From assembly GCA_039707655.1 (NCBI GenBank), contig CM077664.1, positions 194,798,195 to 194,862,194 on the forward strand: DNA of 64,000 nucleotides, given 5' to 3'. Below are positions 32,301-46,200 of the stretch, in pieces; position 1 is the stretch's first letter, and each line of letters starts with the position of its first letter. Below the pieces are notes generated by a model. That model was not told the origin of the DNA. It ran no database searches and saw only the letters and a program-made list of their open reading frames with translations. The stretch is from Elymus sibiricus (lineage: Eukaryota > Streptophyta > Magnoliopsida > Poales > Poaceae). The translations under genes and the position numbers were made by a program.

Positions 32301-34037
32301 GAAACCCTAGGGCGGTACTGCTTGAGCTGCTCCTCGTAGTCGAGGCAGGCGCGTCTCCTGGACAGCTTTTAAGCCGGCAGGGAGGACGATGGCCGCCGCG
32401 ACGGCAAAGGTCATGAAGACAGCAGATCTCGGGTGCGGCTGGGGGGAGGAGAGCGAGTGGGGGAAGAGGGGGAAAGCCAGCTAGGGTTGTCCAGGCGGCT
32501 ACTGGCATCGCTAAGTATCCCTCCTCGAGCTACTGTGGCGGTAGCTGTCGAAACCGGTCGGCGTTGTGCACTTGGGCCAAAAGGTAAGTGTCGTGGTTAC
32601 TAACCTGACCGTGAATACTAGGGGTATGAATGAAGGGGCAGAGCCTAGCTTCAGCACAGGTGTGGCACTCGGTTTTTACGAGTTCGGGCCCCTCTCGGAG
32701 AAGGTAATAGCCCTACGTCTCGTTGCCCGGAGGCTTGTTTGCTCTTAGGGTATGTGATTACAGGGGGAAGCCGAACCCTGCGACGGAGGGAGAGGGCGGC
32801 TTATATAGGAGTGCGCTGCGGCCTCTTCGCCACCACATCGCTAAGGCTTTTATGACAATAACTACAACAGTTATGGATGTTTAACAGATATGACTATGGC
32901 AGTTATAGGTAACGGTAGCTATAACTATGATTAAAGCCTAGTTGAAGACTACTCGACCGTTGCGGTTCCCATGCCTTCCTTAGGTCTTATCTGTCCGAGT
33001 GGTGACGGCCGGCCGACTGGAGGGCGGACGTCCGAGTGTTGTCCATGCAAGGTCCGAGTGAACCCTTCATGGTGTGCATCCGATTGCACCAGTGACCCTG
33101 GGGTCTCTGAATAATGGTGTGGACCTTATGTGGGCCCTAGATGTCAGGTCCTTGTCCCTACCGGTGGTAGGTGACCCCATCATTTGCCCCCGAATCGGTT
33201 GAGGCTTAACAGGATGAGTGAGTTGAGCCTTTGGAGTGGTCCGAGTGCTTCGGGGGCGCTCGGCCTCCGCTTTCTCGCAGTTATCCTTAGGACAAGCCGC
33301 AACGGATTCTGGACTAGAGGTTTTCCGAATGATCGGATGGTGTCGATTGCTGGGCAAAACTTGGTGGCATTCGCATGTCTCTCGGGAGAGATGGACTTGA
33401 GGCCCGAGTGAAGGCATGCCATGAAACTCGAGTGGCGACGCCGGCGCGGGGACTGACTCTCCAGAGAGATGCCACTCTGTATCCCTGGGGACGCTAGCGC
33501 GGGCCAACTCCGAGTCCAAGTTTATGAGGCTCACTCCTTGGAGCCTAGTGACAGGGCCAAGTTAACCCGCGGAGGGGCGTCGAGCTCATCCTTTCACAAT
33601 CCTAGAGGTGACTCCAGTCGGGTGTTTAACGTGTCCAAGTGCACGATGGCCCGTGGAGGGCGGTCGGTCGGGCCGACGGGTGTTTTTTAGGAAACGAGGC
33701 AGACGCAATCTGTCAGGCTGATTCACTGCGTGGATTCCGAGATTCGAAATCACTCGTGCGCGCGCGCGAAAGCGGTTACGCCGCGGCTAGTGGGGAAAGT
33801 GGGGTGTGACGCCTCGATCCTTGCCCGGAAATCCGCCACGTCCCGTGCTTTTTCCTGCGCGCGCGACCGTCGTGGGCGACGTCGATCTAGGATCCGATGG
33901 CTGAGGGCTGGCATGTGATTCTGCCCGTGGTATAAAAGCAGTTTTACTGTGCTGGGGTAATTCCAGATCCCCTTTGTCTCCGTCCCGCACTCTGCTCTCC
34001 ACGCTCTCCTCTCCACCGTGCCGGAGCACTCGAGGCC
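32301..34037 (+). other. Upstream region of the Transposase_28-like gene, LTR/leader-like
   Basis: GC-rich sequence with GTTCGGGCCCCTC, TTATATAGGAGTGCG (about 32810) and repeated GAGTG/CCGAGTG motifs. It resembles the long 5' part of the element family that carries the 34038 gene. No coding region was supported. It ends with a TATA box and a pyrimidine-rich leader before the ATG. Confidence 0.4.
33931..33937 (+). promoter_or_regulatory. TATA box for the gene at 34038
   Basis: TATAAAA lies 107 bp before the ATG at 34038, followed by a CTCTCCACGCTCTCCTCTCC pyrimidine-rich leader, a good plant core promoter arrangement. Confidence 0.65.
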
Positions 34038-36130
34038 ATGGGAAAGGACTCCACAGCCAAGCTGGAGAAGGCGAAGAAGGTAGGGAGAGCCACACCGTCG
34101 AGCTCGGGGCCGTCAGTGAGCCACCTCGCGGGGGAGTGGATCTCCTCGCGCGTCACGGCGAAGCGGTTGGAAGAGCTCGCCGAGGAGGGCCTCATCCCGG
34201 CGGACGGGTGGAGGCGGCCGGACGCGGGTGAAATCGAGCCCGCGCCCCAGAGAAATGAGCGTGTCCTGCTCGTCACCCACATTGAGTGAGGTTTCTCCAT
34301 GCCCCCTCATCCTTTCTTTCGGGCATTTTTGGACTTTTTCGGGGCGCAGCTCCACCATCTTCCCCCCAATGCAATAGTGTATTTGTCGGCCTTCATCTCC
34401 CTCTGTGAGAACTACTTTGGCTACCCTCCGCATTGGGGTCTGTTCACGCACATCTTCACGTGTCGGTCGATGACCGTGCATAAAGACTCACCGAGTGGGG
34501 AGAAGACCCACGTGACCCAGCTCTGCGGAGGCCTAGGGATTCAAGTGCAAGGGCGGAGTGCCTTCCTGAAGATGAGCTTCCCCGACTCAGTGAAGCGGTG
34601 GTAGGACAACTGGTTTTACTGCAATGACGTCCCGATTGCGGGGTCTTCGACCGGTCCTCCCCCGTACCCGGGAGCAAGGGTTGCCACGCCTCCGTATCTG
34701 GAGGTGACCAAGGAGGAGAAGGAGGACGTTGGGATCTTGACCATTGCCCTGGTTGGGGCTGTAAACGCCGGGGTTAACAGGATGGATCTGCTGGAGACCT
34801 TCCTTGCTCGGCGGATCCCGCCGCTGCAGGCCAGGTCGCACCTGATGTGGATGTACGAGGGCCCGAGTGATCCGACCCAAGTGCATTCGGGAGAGCTGAC
34901 CGACGAGGCCCTGGCCGGCAAGATCAAGGCCATCACCTCGGCCTGAGACAACCCGCACGGCGCCAGGAGAGTGCCTCCATACGAGAAGGACATCCAGCCG
35001 GTTGAGGTAATCTCACTTTTGATCAGTCGGATTGCAAATAAGCTTCTTTCAGTGTTTCTGGATCTTGACCTTGTGTTTTCCTCCACTTCAAAGTTTCCAG
35101 CAGATGATCTCCAACATGCCGGTGGTCAACCGGTCGCCGGAAGATGTGACGAGTGACACGGAGCGCCAGCACTCGGACGACAGCGATGAGGAGGAGGAGT
35201 ACGGCGACGACGAGGAGAGTGACACCGAGGAGGGCGAGGAGGCTAAGTCTTCCCCGTCCGAGACCGTTCCCCGGGAACGCCACACCAAGGAGAATAATGA
35301 CCGGAGTGCCCGCACGAGAGGTGCCCGGGTGTCGAGTGACCCAAAGCCGACTGCTTCGGCTTCCTCACGCGGAGCGAAGCGCCTGCGGGCGGAGGCTGCT
35401 GACTCGGCGGAGAAGCAGCCCAAGCAGCCGAAGCAAATCTCCGCCAAGCCCCAGAAGGCGGCGGTGCCAAAGATCAAGGTGCCACTGGCTTCGACGTAAG
35501 TACCCAAGACCAAATCTCCTTTCCTTACAGTTTTCATTCCTCTGGTCCACCGAGTGATTTCTTAACTTGTAGCAGCGAGACATTGACGACTTCGTTGGAT
35601 CTAAATGCTCCCAAGCGTGGCCAGACGGAGGGCGACGCCGTTGACGCTACTACTTCCAAGGGTATGGTTTTGCCGATTGACATTCATGTCGAATCTTGTC
35701 CGATTGATTTTCAACTTGACATTGTCTCCCGAATGTTCATGTAGCGCCGACTAAGGTCATCCATCTGGACGAAGATGACAAGGCCGACCCGCCGAACCCA
35801 GAGGCTGACAAGGGGGCGATGACTGGTGCCAACATCGTCATGCGAGATGCTTCACCCAGCCAGAAGACCCACGTTTCGCCTGCTAAGGTTGTCAAGAAGC
35901 CCATTGGTCAAAGTCCTCCAGCTCAGATCAGTTACGCACTTGTAACCACGGCGTCTGCGTCTCAGTCAGCACCTATACCACACTCGGCTCCTGCAACTGC
36001 TTTCACGCTGCACAAGATCCCGGAAAACCAAGTGAGCGCGAGCAAGGAGGCCTTGATCCAGGCGAATCTGATGTACGATCGGCTGAAGGAGGCGTATGAC
36101 GTGAGTGAGGCGCTGCAGACCAATGTGCGA
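34038..36130 (+). pseudogene. 'Putative gypsy type transposon' (Transposase_28-like) gene, four exons, three stops
   Basis: Exons: 34038-35006, 35101-35495, 35576-35661, 35745-36130, with GT...AG junctions and matching phases. Exon 1 carries the family domain: GFSMPPHPFFRAFLDFFGAQ, LPPNAIVYLSAFISLCENYF, HWGLFTHIFTCRS, CGGLGIQ, and LLETFLARRIPPLQAR with HLMWMYEGPSDPTQ. Exon 2 is highly acidic, then basic; exon 4 begins a helical, probably coiled-coil region. Exon 1 has in-frame TGA (34287-34289), TAG (34602-34604) and TGA (34944-34946) with no frameshift. The domain is named after a transposon in Pfam but its biochemical role is unknown. The gene is cut off downstream by the CACTA element at 36806. 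Confidence 0.8.
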
Positions 36131-36805
36131 GTAAGTACCATCGTAAGTACAATTTCCAGTCGGGGTCTTGGAGATGCCACTCTTTTTTTTTGGTTTCCTC
36201 TTTGTCTTCCGAATGGATAATTGCATTTCTGTCAGTGGGTTTGCTGCGCGGGGCAAGCACACCCACTGGGTGTTGTCGTTCCGGTGGGGGCATGCTGAGT
36301 GCACCCACTGGGTGTAGTCCCCGAGACTGCCGTCGACTGGAAGCAGTCGGCGGGAGTCTTAGAACTCTGCATTTTTGTTATTTTCACTCGGGCTGACCAG
36401 GGTCTTTACCGAGTGTGTCTGTTCCAGTGGGGGCACGCTGAGTGCACCCACTGGGTGTAGTCCCCGAGACTGCCATCGACTGTCGGCAATCGGTGGGAGT
36501 CTGATAGAACACACACATGGTTTTTTTAGCTCATCAACACGAGTCATTTTCCAGTGGGGGCACGCTGAGTGCACCCATTGGGTGTAGTCCCCGAGACTGC
36601 CGTCGACTGGGAGCAGTCGGCGGGAGTCTTAGAGTTTTCTGCTGGGTAACACTCGAAGTGCGACCTCTCACTCGTCTGGCCAAGTGGGAGGCTTGGTAGA
36701 TTAGGAAGCTTCGAACTGATCGAGCTTGTCTGCTTTGAGGTCAGCGATGAAGACCAGTGTGTTGTCGTCCTCGATTTTCTTCATTGCCGACTCGGTTGTA
36801 AGAGG
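36131..36805 (+). repeat. Intronic direct repeats (about 80-bp core, three copies plus a partial)
   Basis: A core reading CAGTGGGGGCACGCTGAGTG, then CACCCACTGGGTGTAGTCCC and CGAGACTGCC, begins at about 36282, 36425 and 36551, with a partial copy at 36246-36277. Spacing is about 143 and 126 bp. It lies in the intron after the fourth exon of the preceding gene. Copies differ by a few substitutions. GCACCCACTGGGTG is itself palindromic. Confidence 0.75.
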
Positions 36806-37249
36806 CACTACAAAAAAACACTTCCGTGATGATACATCTTTGTCACAGTAGGTTAACTTTTCTGTCATGCATGTACATCCATGACAATTTTATGACAGAA
36901 TCAAGATAGTCATACTTGTGTTGTCGTAGAAGTGTTCCATGACAATACTGAATTTATCATCACGGAAGTGTCCACTTCCATGACGATAAATGTAGCGTCG
37001 TGGAAGTGTTTTCGTCAAGGGTGACCGACACGTGGCATCCACCGTAATGGGTCGCCGTTAAGCTATCGGGTGCGAGTTTGGATCCGATAACCCGTTAACA
37101 GCCCTGACCAATGGCGATTTTCCACGTGTAAATTTCTCATTCGCCGGCGGATCCACGTGTCAGCTCGGCGTTGCGACAGATGTCATGCATTCATTGGACG
37201 AGAGACGCCTATGATACGTCGACACATGGCACGGCCCAACAGTGGCCCA

Positions 37250-38400
37250 TTTAGGTTAAAAGGGTTGGCCTAGACAAAGTTAGCGGGCTGGCCCATTAAC
37301 GGCCTGGTTGCTCACGGCCCATTTGCAGGTCAGGCCCGTTTGAATAGTGTCAAATCGGCCCGTCACCGGCCCGTTGTGGATTTCTTGTCATTTTCGGCCC
37401 GTTAACAATCCGCTTTGTATTTGGGCCCAATTATGGCTCAGTGTGTTTCCGGCCTGTTTAAGGTCCTGCTACATTTCGGCCCATAAGTGGCCCTATGAAA
37501 CTTTCGGCCCATAAACAGACCCTGATGGAACTGGGCCATTTTCGGCCCGGTCTGACTTTCGGCCTGTTAACGGCCGACGCAACCCACGGGCCATATGTAG
37601 CCCGACATCACTTCGGGCGTCTTAACTGCCCATATCCTCGATGACACAAATCCAGCCCGCCAGCACTTTCGGCCTGTTAAAGGCCCGTATAGTAGGTCGG
37701 TGCAATTACGGCCCGTGCTGACTTTCGGCCTGTTAACGGCCGACGCAACCCATGGGCCATATGTAGCCCGACGTCACTTCGGGCCTCTTAATGGCCCATA
37801 TTCTCGATGACACAAATCTAGCCCGCCAGCACTTTTGGCTTGCTAAAGGCCCGTGTAGTAGGTCGGTGATATTACGGCCCGTGCTGACTTTCGGCCTGTT
37901 AACGATCCGCCATGTAAATGGGCCACCATGGGCTGAGCTAAATTTTGGCTTGCTAATGACCAGTGGGCTATTTGGCACATTTTAGGCCCAATCATCTTTC
38001 GGCCTGCTACAAGCCCTAGGTATATATTGGCCCAATGAAGGCCCAATCTGCGATTCGGCCTGTTAATGGCCCGTGTCGTTCATGGGCCAAATATGGCCTG
38101 CGGTGATATTCAGACATGTTTATGGCCCGTTAATACAATGGGTCCATATTATGTTTAGGCCTGTTAATGGCCCACTATGGTCACGGGCCTACCAATGGAA
38201 CGATCAGAAATAAGAAGAACTTACGCTGATTTCGGCCCAGTTATTTTCTGTGGGCTAAATACGGAATACGACCCATAATCGTTTTTAGCTCCATTCTAGT
38301 TGTGGGCCGGACGAATACTGGCCCTTTGGGCTCCTACGATGCTTTCGGCCTAAAGGAGACCGATGATGCCGAATACAATACTAAAAATAACCTACACTAT
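37250..38400. repeat. CACTA subterminal repeat tract
   Basis: Dozens of short TTTCGGCCTGTTAACGGCC-like motifs in direct and inverted orientation. A larger unit of about 166 bp, starting at CTGACTTTCGGCCTG, repeats at 37552, 37718 and 37884. Such tracts are the binding sites of CACTA accessory proteins (TNPA-like) in En/Spm; here that role is inferred. Confidence 0.7.
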
Positions 38401-40899
38401 ACAAAAATAGCTTGCTAATCTCTACGGCCTTTGGCAGCAGGATAAATGTTGTATCGCAACAAAATAAATTACAGCCATACAACAAAAGGCCTGTTGGCAT
38501 AAAAGTTTACAGTCCTTGCAGATAAATGCACCATGAGATGTATAGAAGTAGAGATCATTTCAGCAGAGTGGTAATGTTTTAGGCTGTAGAATCTGATGGA
38601 GCAGCATAACCTTCCCCTTTTTTGCGCCATTCCTCTTGAACAACGAAGCAAATGTCCGATAGTCTGGTTTCAAAACCATTCATATCTTGACGACATTTGT
38701 GAACCACTATTCTTGTTTCAGAAACGACCTCCATTAGGGATTGGACTTGTGTCTGGAGCACAGATATATCACTCTGTCTAGCCGGAGGATTTTGTTCAGT
38801 AGGCGGTTTAGATGAGGTTACCTTAACAACCAACCCAGAATTACTCAGGAAGGTGCTTTTTGCACTGTTAGTGGAGAGATACTGACGCACTGCAGCAAGT
38901 GGTGACATTGTGCCTGTGGTAGCCTCGTCACCTTCAGGAGGTTGTGGCTGTTCAATCATTTGTTCCATAGCTTGCTGAAAGTTTGAATTTTGTAGATTAG
39001 TGTATCAGATAAGAAGTTACTAATGAGACATACATAACTTATTTTGGTGAACCACTGTAATACTTTAGCATGTATTTTAGTGGTAAGTAGATAATAAAAT
39101 CACGTTCGGAACATATGTCCATGTAGCATGCCTAATGTATTGTCTATTTCCTCACATTTATTGACATCTATCTATGGATAAAGAGACACGGTTTAAAATA
39201 CGATGAACATAGTATGACATCATTCATATCACGGGCAAACAGATATCAAACAAACAGGCTATTGTATCATTGTGTGGACACGTGAACATCACAACTAGAT
39301 TACAGATCAAGACCAAAAGAATATCCTTCCTTTCTTTTAAACCGTGTAAGGTGAAATGATACGTTAAGACAACTGTGTATAAAAGTGAACAGAGTAACTG
39401 ACATTGGCTACAAACCAAGCAGTTACATGAACACGTCACAGTAACAAGCAGTTCAAAGGCATGAGGAGTAAGGACTTACAACAGCGGCTTGGACTGGTGT
39501 AGTCATGCCCTTCATCTTGCTGGTGTGACAATCCTTGAAGATTTGCACTGCATTCGGTTCAGGTTCTTTTTGGTCCGCACGGGCTTTCCTTTGTATTTGG
39601 AACAAGTCAATATAGATACGATAATATGGCATAAAAAGGAGGAAATAGCAGCTATTTACAAGAGCCTTACAGTGTGCAATATAGCTACGAGATCCTGTTG
39701 TCTGTTGGAATTTCACTTTAGAATGATTGGTCTTTTTCTTCAAACAGTTAGCCTAGAAGAAGATGGACTTGTAAGGCACATACATAAATACGAGTTCAAT
39801 ATGTGATCTGATCACATACATATACCCTACCTGATACTTCGGATCAGACCAGTGTTTAACAAGGGTTGTCCAGTCTTCGTCCGTAATATATTCTACTGGA
39901 GATGTTTGGGCGATTTCATTGTTAGCCTTGCCTTCAAAGTGAGTTTTTCTAAGGTGATACCGATACTGTCGCAGAGCAGACTGAAAAACATGAGTGCATG
40001 CTTGTTTGGTTGCATCATCTTTCGGATCCAACTTGAACCTCATCTGTTGAAAAAAGAATAGGAGTCTCATTAGGAGCAACCTAGAAAGTATGGGACAGAG
40101 CAAGACAATATTACAAATTGTGATGAATAACATTACTTATGGATAAATGGTCAAGGAAGGTGTTAAACTGGGTTTCGTCTTTGTCATTCCTATACTGGAT
40201 CCATGTTGGCAGGATACGTGCATGACACCTAACAGCAATGGCTGCCTCCGATACTAACTTGGCTGACTCTGTAGCATCACGTGGCCTTTTTAAACCTGCC
40301 TCAAAATGGATCTCCATTCTTCCTCCTTTAGATTTTGTTAACTTGTCAAGCATTATCCCTGATGTCTGTTTCCTCTTGCGCTGAGGTGCTAGTTCAACAA
40401 CGAATATGGAAATTGTTAGTTCACATCAAACTGTGAGAGTACATATAAAGGAGCAAGCAACTGCAACTTGACTTGGTCACGTACCGTCTTGGTGTTCATG
40501 CTCACGAGGTTCATCTGATCTTGCCAAGTCCTGTAGTGTCAGCAGTGCTTCAGAAGTAGTGTTAGGTGGGAAGGCAGCTTGGGAACATGCCACTTGCAGA
40601 GCATTCAAACGAGTAACTCGTTGAGATGTCGGTACTATGGAAGGAGGTGCTGCATCTGGTGGGGCAGGGGATACTGTGTTTGTAGATTTAGCCGGTGGAC
40701 TTTGACCTTCTTCTGCACTATAAGTACCAGCAGAATCTTGAGGGAAGCTCCTTTTCCATTGCACCTGACGACTAACAGCATCCCCTACCATACTCTTTTC
40801 CTTGCTCTTTTTTGACTTTGCCATGTCAAGTCGTACCCACGGCACAAAAGAATAAAATTCACTCTTCAAAACTCATTGATGCATGATACAGACGAGCAA

Positions 40900-43800
40900 T
40901 ACTTTGATGTAAGACAACCGTATGAGGAGGATGGAATATGTATGAAAAACAGGACGACATGACATATTCACACCTATGATGTGTCAACTAAGCAGAAGGA
41001 TTTTCAAAAATTAGAAGAAATGCAAGGTAGACACCATATGAAAGATGCAACCAATATCACTCTGCCAAGTTAAAAGTGCCTCGTCATAAGTGGAATTTTG
41101 AAAAATTAGAAGCAATACAAGCTAGAAATCAATGCAAGATGCAACCAATATCACACTGCCAAGTTAAAAGTGTCTCATCATAAGTGATTGATGCAGGATA
41201 CACAACAGCAGTACTTTGATGTAAGAACATGGTGTGATAGACAGATGCAGTGTATTCTAGATACAGAAAGGCATGTCATATTCACATGTATAACGTATAA
41301 ACTCAGCAGGTGCCATTTAATCAAATTAGAAGCAATACAAGCTATACACCATATGCAACATGCAACCAATTATCACACTGTCAAGTTAGAGCAAGCACCT
41401 GCGATGGTGGAGTAGGGGAGATGGAGTCATCATATAGACTTGGAACTTCAACTGCAGTAGCACTAGCAGTGGCAAATCTAGAGAGCCTCCATTTGCGTTG
41501 GTCCAGAGGACCACCAACATCCCCTAACTTACTCTTTTCCTTCCACTTTTTTGATATTACCTTCTGAAGTCAAAACCACAAGAAAATGAATAAAATTGGC
41601 TCTGCATAACTCATTGATGCCTGATACAGACGAAGACTATTTTGATGTAAGGCAAGCGCATGATAGGAGGACGGAGTATGTATGAAAAAAAGGAGAGCAT
41701 TGCATATTCACACCTATGATAGGAGGATGGAATATGTATGAAAAACACTAAGCATAAGACATTTCAACAAATTAGAAGAAATGAAAGCTATGCACCATAT
41801 GAACATGCAACCAATATCACTCTTAAAAGTGTCTCGTCATAAGTGCCATTTCAACAAATTAGAAGCAGTACAAGCTAGAAGACAATGAAAGATGCAACGC
41901 ATATCACACTCCCAGGTTAAATGTGTCTTATGGTAAGTGATTGTTGCAGAATACACAACAGTACTTTGATGTAAGAACATGGTGTGATAGACAGATTTAG
42001 TATGTTCTAGAAACAGGAACACGTGTCATATTCCCAAGTATAATGTGTAAACTAAGCAGATGCAAATCAACAAAATTAGAAGCAATACAAACTTGACATC
42101 ATACGCAACATGCAACCACATATAACAGTGCCAAGTTAGAGCAAGAACCTGTGATGGTGGAGTAGGGGAGATGTGTTCATCATCTACACAACTACGTTGA
42201 CTGTCTATCCCTGCGTTGTCTTGCGGATCTTGTTGGGAGGATGGTTGTGTAGAATCTGTAGAGACCCTCTGTTTCAGTTGCTCGGAAGGACCACCATCAT
42301 CCACTGCCTTACTAATTTTCTTCTGCTGTATTGATTTTGCATTGTGAAGTCAAACCGACAAGAAAAAGGAATAAAATTCGCTCTTCAGAACTCATTCATG
42401 AATGAATGAATGACGAACAATACATTGATGTACGGCAAACACATGATACGAGGATGGAATATGTATGAAAACAGGACCGCATGACATATTCACACCTATG
42501 ATGTGTCAACTAAGCAGAAGGATTTTCAAGAAATTAGAAGCAATGCAAGCTAGACACCATATGAAAGATGCAACCAATATCACTCTGCCAAGTTAAAAGT
42601 GTCTCGTCATAAGTGGAATTTCGAAAAAATAGAAGCGGTACAAGCTAGAAATCAATGCAAGATGCAACCAATATCACACTGCCAAGTTAAAGGTGTCTCA
42701 TCAGAAGTGATTGATGCAGGATACACGACAGCAGTACTTTGATGTCAGAACATGGTGTGATAGACAGATGCAGTGTATTCTAGATACAGAAAGGCATGTC
42801 ATATTCACATGTATAACGTATAAACTCACCTGCTGCAATTTAATCAAATTAGAAGAATTACAAGTTATACACCATATGCAATATGCAACCAATTATCACA
42901 CTGTCAAGTTAGAGCAAGCACCTGCGATGGTGGAGTAGGGGAGATGGAGTCATCATATAGACTTGGAACTTCAACTGCAGTAGCAGTAGCAGTGGCAAAT
43001 CTAGAGAGCCTATGTTTGCGTTGGTCCGGTGAACCACCAACATCCCCTAACTTACTCTTTTCCTTCCTCTTTTTTGATATTGCCTTCTGAAGTCAAAACC
43101 ACAAGAAAAGGAATAAAATTGGCTTTGCATAACTCATTGGTGCATGATACAGACGAAGACTACTTTGATGTAAGGCAAGCGCATGATAGGAGGACGGAGT
43201 ATGTACGAAAAAAGGACAACATTGCATATTCACACCTATGATAGGAGGATGGAATATGTATGAAAAACACTAAGCAGAAGACATTTCAACAAATTAGAAG
43301 AAATGAAAGCTAGGCACCATATGAACATGCAACCAATATCACTCTTAAAAGTGTGTCGTCATAAGTGCCATTTCAACAAATTAGAAGCAGTACAAGCTAG
43401 AAGACAATGCAAGATGCAACGTATATCACACTACCAGGTTAAATGTGTCTTATGGTAAGTGATTGTTGTAGGATACACAACAGTACTTTGATGTAAGAAC
43501 ATGGTGTGATAGACAGATTTAGTATGTTCTAGAAGCAGGAACACGTGTCATATTCACAAGTATAATGTGTAAACTAAGCAGATGCAAATCAACAAAATTT
43601 GAAGCAATACAAACTAGACATCATACGCAACATGCAACCACATATAACAGTGCCAAGTTAGAGCAAGCACCTGTGATGGTGGAGTAGGGGAGATGTGTTC
43701 ATCATCTACACAACTACGTTGACTGTCTAGTGCTGCGTTATCTTGCGAATCTTGTTGGGAGGATGGTTGTGTAGAATCTGTAGAGACCCTCTATTTCAGT

Positions 43801-44040
43801 TGCTCGGAAGGACCACCATCATCCACTGCCTTACTAATTTCCTTCCGCTGTATTGATTTTGCATTGTGAAGTCAAACCGACAAGAAAAAGGAATAAAATT
43901 CGTTCTTCAAAACTCATTCATTCATGAATGAATGATGAACAATACATTGATGTACGGCAAACACATGATACGAGGATGGAATATGTACGAAAACAGGACC
44001 GCATGACATATTCACACCTATGATGTGTCAACTAAGCAGA
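40900..44040 (-). repeat. Tandem repeat tier 1: about 1.52 kb x 2, each with two exons
   Basis: Exons 11 and 10 (41399, 42149) and exons 9 and 8 (42922, 43671) recur with offsets of 1523 and 1522 bp, and the introns align too (for example TTTGATGTAAGAACATGG and CAATATCACTCTGCCAAG). Each copy holds one 55-codon and one 59-codon module. Divergence between copies is low by eye, a few percent. Confidence 0.8.
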
Positions 44041-46200
44041 AGGATTTTCAAGAAATTAGAAGCAATGCAAGCTAGACACCATATGAAAGATGCAACCAAT
44101 ATCACTCTGCCAAGTTAAAAGTGTCTCGTCATAAGTGGAATTTCGAAAAATTAGAAGCAGTACAAGCTAGAAATCAATGCAAGATGCAACCAATATCACA
44201 CTGCCAAGTTAAAGGTGTCTCATCGTAAGTGATTGATGCAACATACACAACAGCAGTACTTTGATGTAAGAACATGGTGTGATAGACAGATATAGTATGT
44301 ACCAAAAACAGGAAGGCGTGTCATATTCACATGTATAATGTGTAAGCTAAGCAGATGCATTTTACCCTAATTAGAAGCAATACAAGCTAGACACCATATG
44401 CAAAATGCAACAAAATATCACACTGTCAAGTTAGAGCAAGCACCTGGGATGGTGGAGTAGGGGAGATGAGACTTAGAACTTGTAATGCACTAGAAGTACA
44501 AGGAGAATGTGTAGAGATGGTCCGTTTACGTTGCTGCAGAGGACCACCATCATCCCCTTCCTTCCTCTTTTTTGATTTTGCCTTGTAAAGTCAAACCCAC
44601 AAGAAAAAGGAATAAAAATTGCTTTTCAGAACTCATTGATGCATGATACTGATGAACACTACTTTGATGTAAGGCAACCGCAAGATAGGAGGATGGAATA
44701 TGTACGAAAAAAAGGACAACATTGCATATTCACAGCTATGATGTGTGAACTAAGCAGAAGGCATTTCAACTAATTAGAAGCAATGCAAGCTAGACACCAT
44801 ATGAAAGATGCAACCAATATCACTCTGCCAAGTTAAAAGTGTCTCGTCATAAGTGGAATTTCGAAAAATTAGAAGCAGTACAAGCTAGAAATCAATGCAA
44901 GATGCAACCAATATCACACTGCCAAGTTAAAGGTGTCTCATCGTAAGTGATTGATGCAACATACACAACAGCAGTACTTTGATGTAAGAACATGGTGTGA
45001 TAGACAGATATAGTATGTACCAAAAACAGGAAGGCGTGTCATATTCACATGTATAATGTGTAAGCTAAGCAGATGCATTTTACCCTAATTAGAAGCAATA
45101 CAAGCTAGACACCATATGCAAAATGCAACAAAATATCACACTGTCAAGTTAGAGCAAGCACCTGGGATGGTGGAGTAGGGGAGATGAGACTTAGAACTTG
45201 TAATGCACTAGAAGTACAAGGAGAATGTGTAGAGATGGTCCGTTTACGTTGCTGCAGAGGACCACCATCATCCCCTTCCTTCCTCTTTTTTGATTTTGCC
45301 TTGTAAAGTCAAACCCACAAGAAAAAGGAATAAAAATTGCTTTTCAGAACTCATTGATGCATGATACTGATGAACACTACTTTGATGTAAGGCAACCGCA
45401 AGATAGGAGGATGGAATATGTACGAAAAAAAGGACAACATTGCATATTCACAGCTATGATGTGTGAACTAAGCAGAAGGCATTTCAACTAATTAGAAGCA
45501 ATGCAAGCTAGACACCATATGAAAGATGCAACCAATATCACTCTGCCAAGTTAAAAGTGTCTCGTCATAAGTGGAATTTCGAAAAATTAGAAGCAGTACA
45601 AGCTAGAAATCAATGCAAGATGCAACCAATATCACACTGCCAAGTTAAAAGTGTCTCATCGTAAGTGATTGATGCAGGATACACAAGAGAAGGACTTTGA
45701 TGTAAGAACATGGTGTGATAGACAGATATAGTATGTACCAGAAACAGGAAGGCATGTCATATTCACATGTATAATGTGTAAGCTAAGCAGATGCATTTTA
45801 CCCTAATTAGAAGCAATACAAGCTAGACACCATATGCAACATGCAACCAGATATCACACTGCCAAGTTAGAGCAAGCACATGGGATGGTGGAGTAGGGGA
45901 GATGAGACTTGGAACTTGTAATGCACTAGAAGTACAAGGAGAATGTGTAGAGAAGGTCTGTTTACGTTGTTGCAGAGGACCACCATCATCCCCTTCCTTC
46001 CTCTTTTTTGATTTTGCCTTGTAAAGTCAAACCCACAAGAAAAAGGAATAAAAATTGATTTTCAGAACTCATTGATGCATGATACTGATGAACACTACTT
46101 TGATGTAAGGCAACCGCAAGATAGGAGGATGGAATATGTACGAAAAAAGGACAGCATTGCATATTCACACCTATGATGTGTGAACTAAGCAGAAGGCATT
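44040..46200 (-). repeat. Tandem repeat tier 2: 718 bp x 3, each with one 46-codon exon
   Basis: Exon low ends at 44444, 45162 and 45880 are exactly 718 bp apart. The copies at 44444 and 45162 appear identical across the exon and most intron sequence; the third differs by scattered changes, including the base before the donor. This is the youngest tier. Confidence 0.85.

Noticed and set aside
33067..33534. 155-codon minus-strand ORF
   Set aside because: Lies in the GC-rich upstream region of a plus-strand gene; no motif and no promoter.
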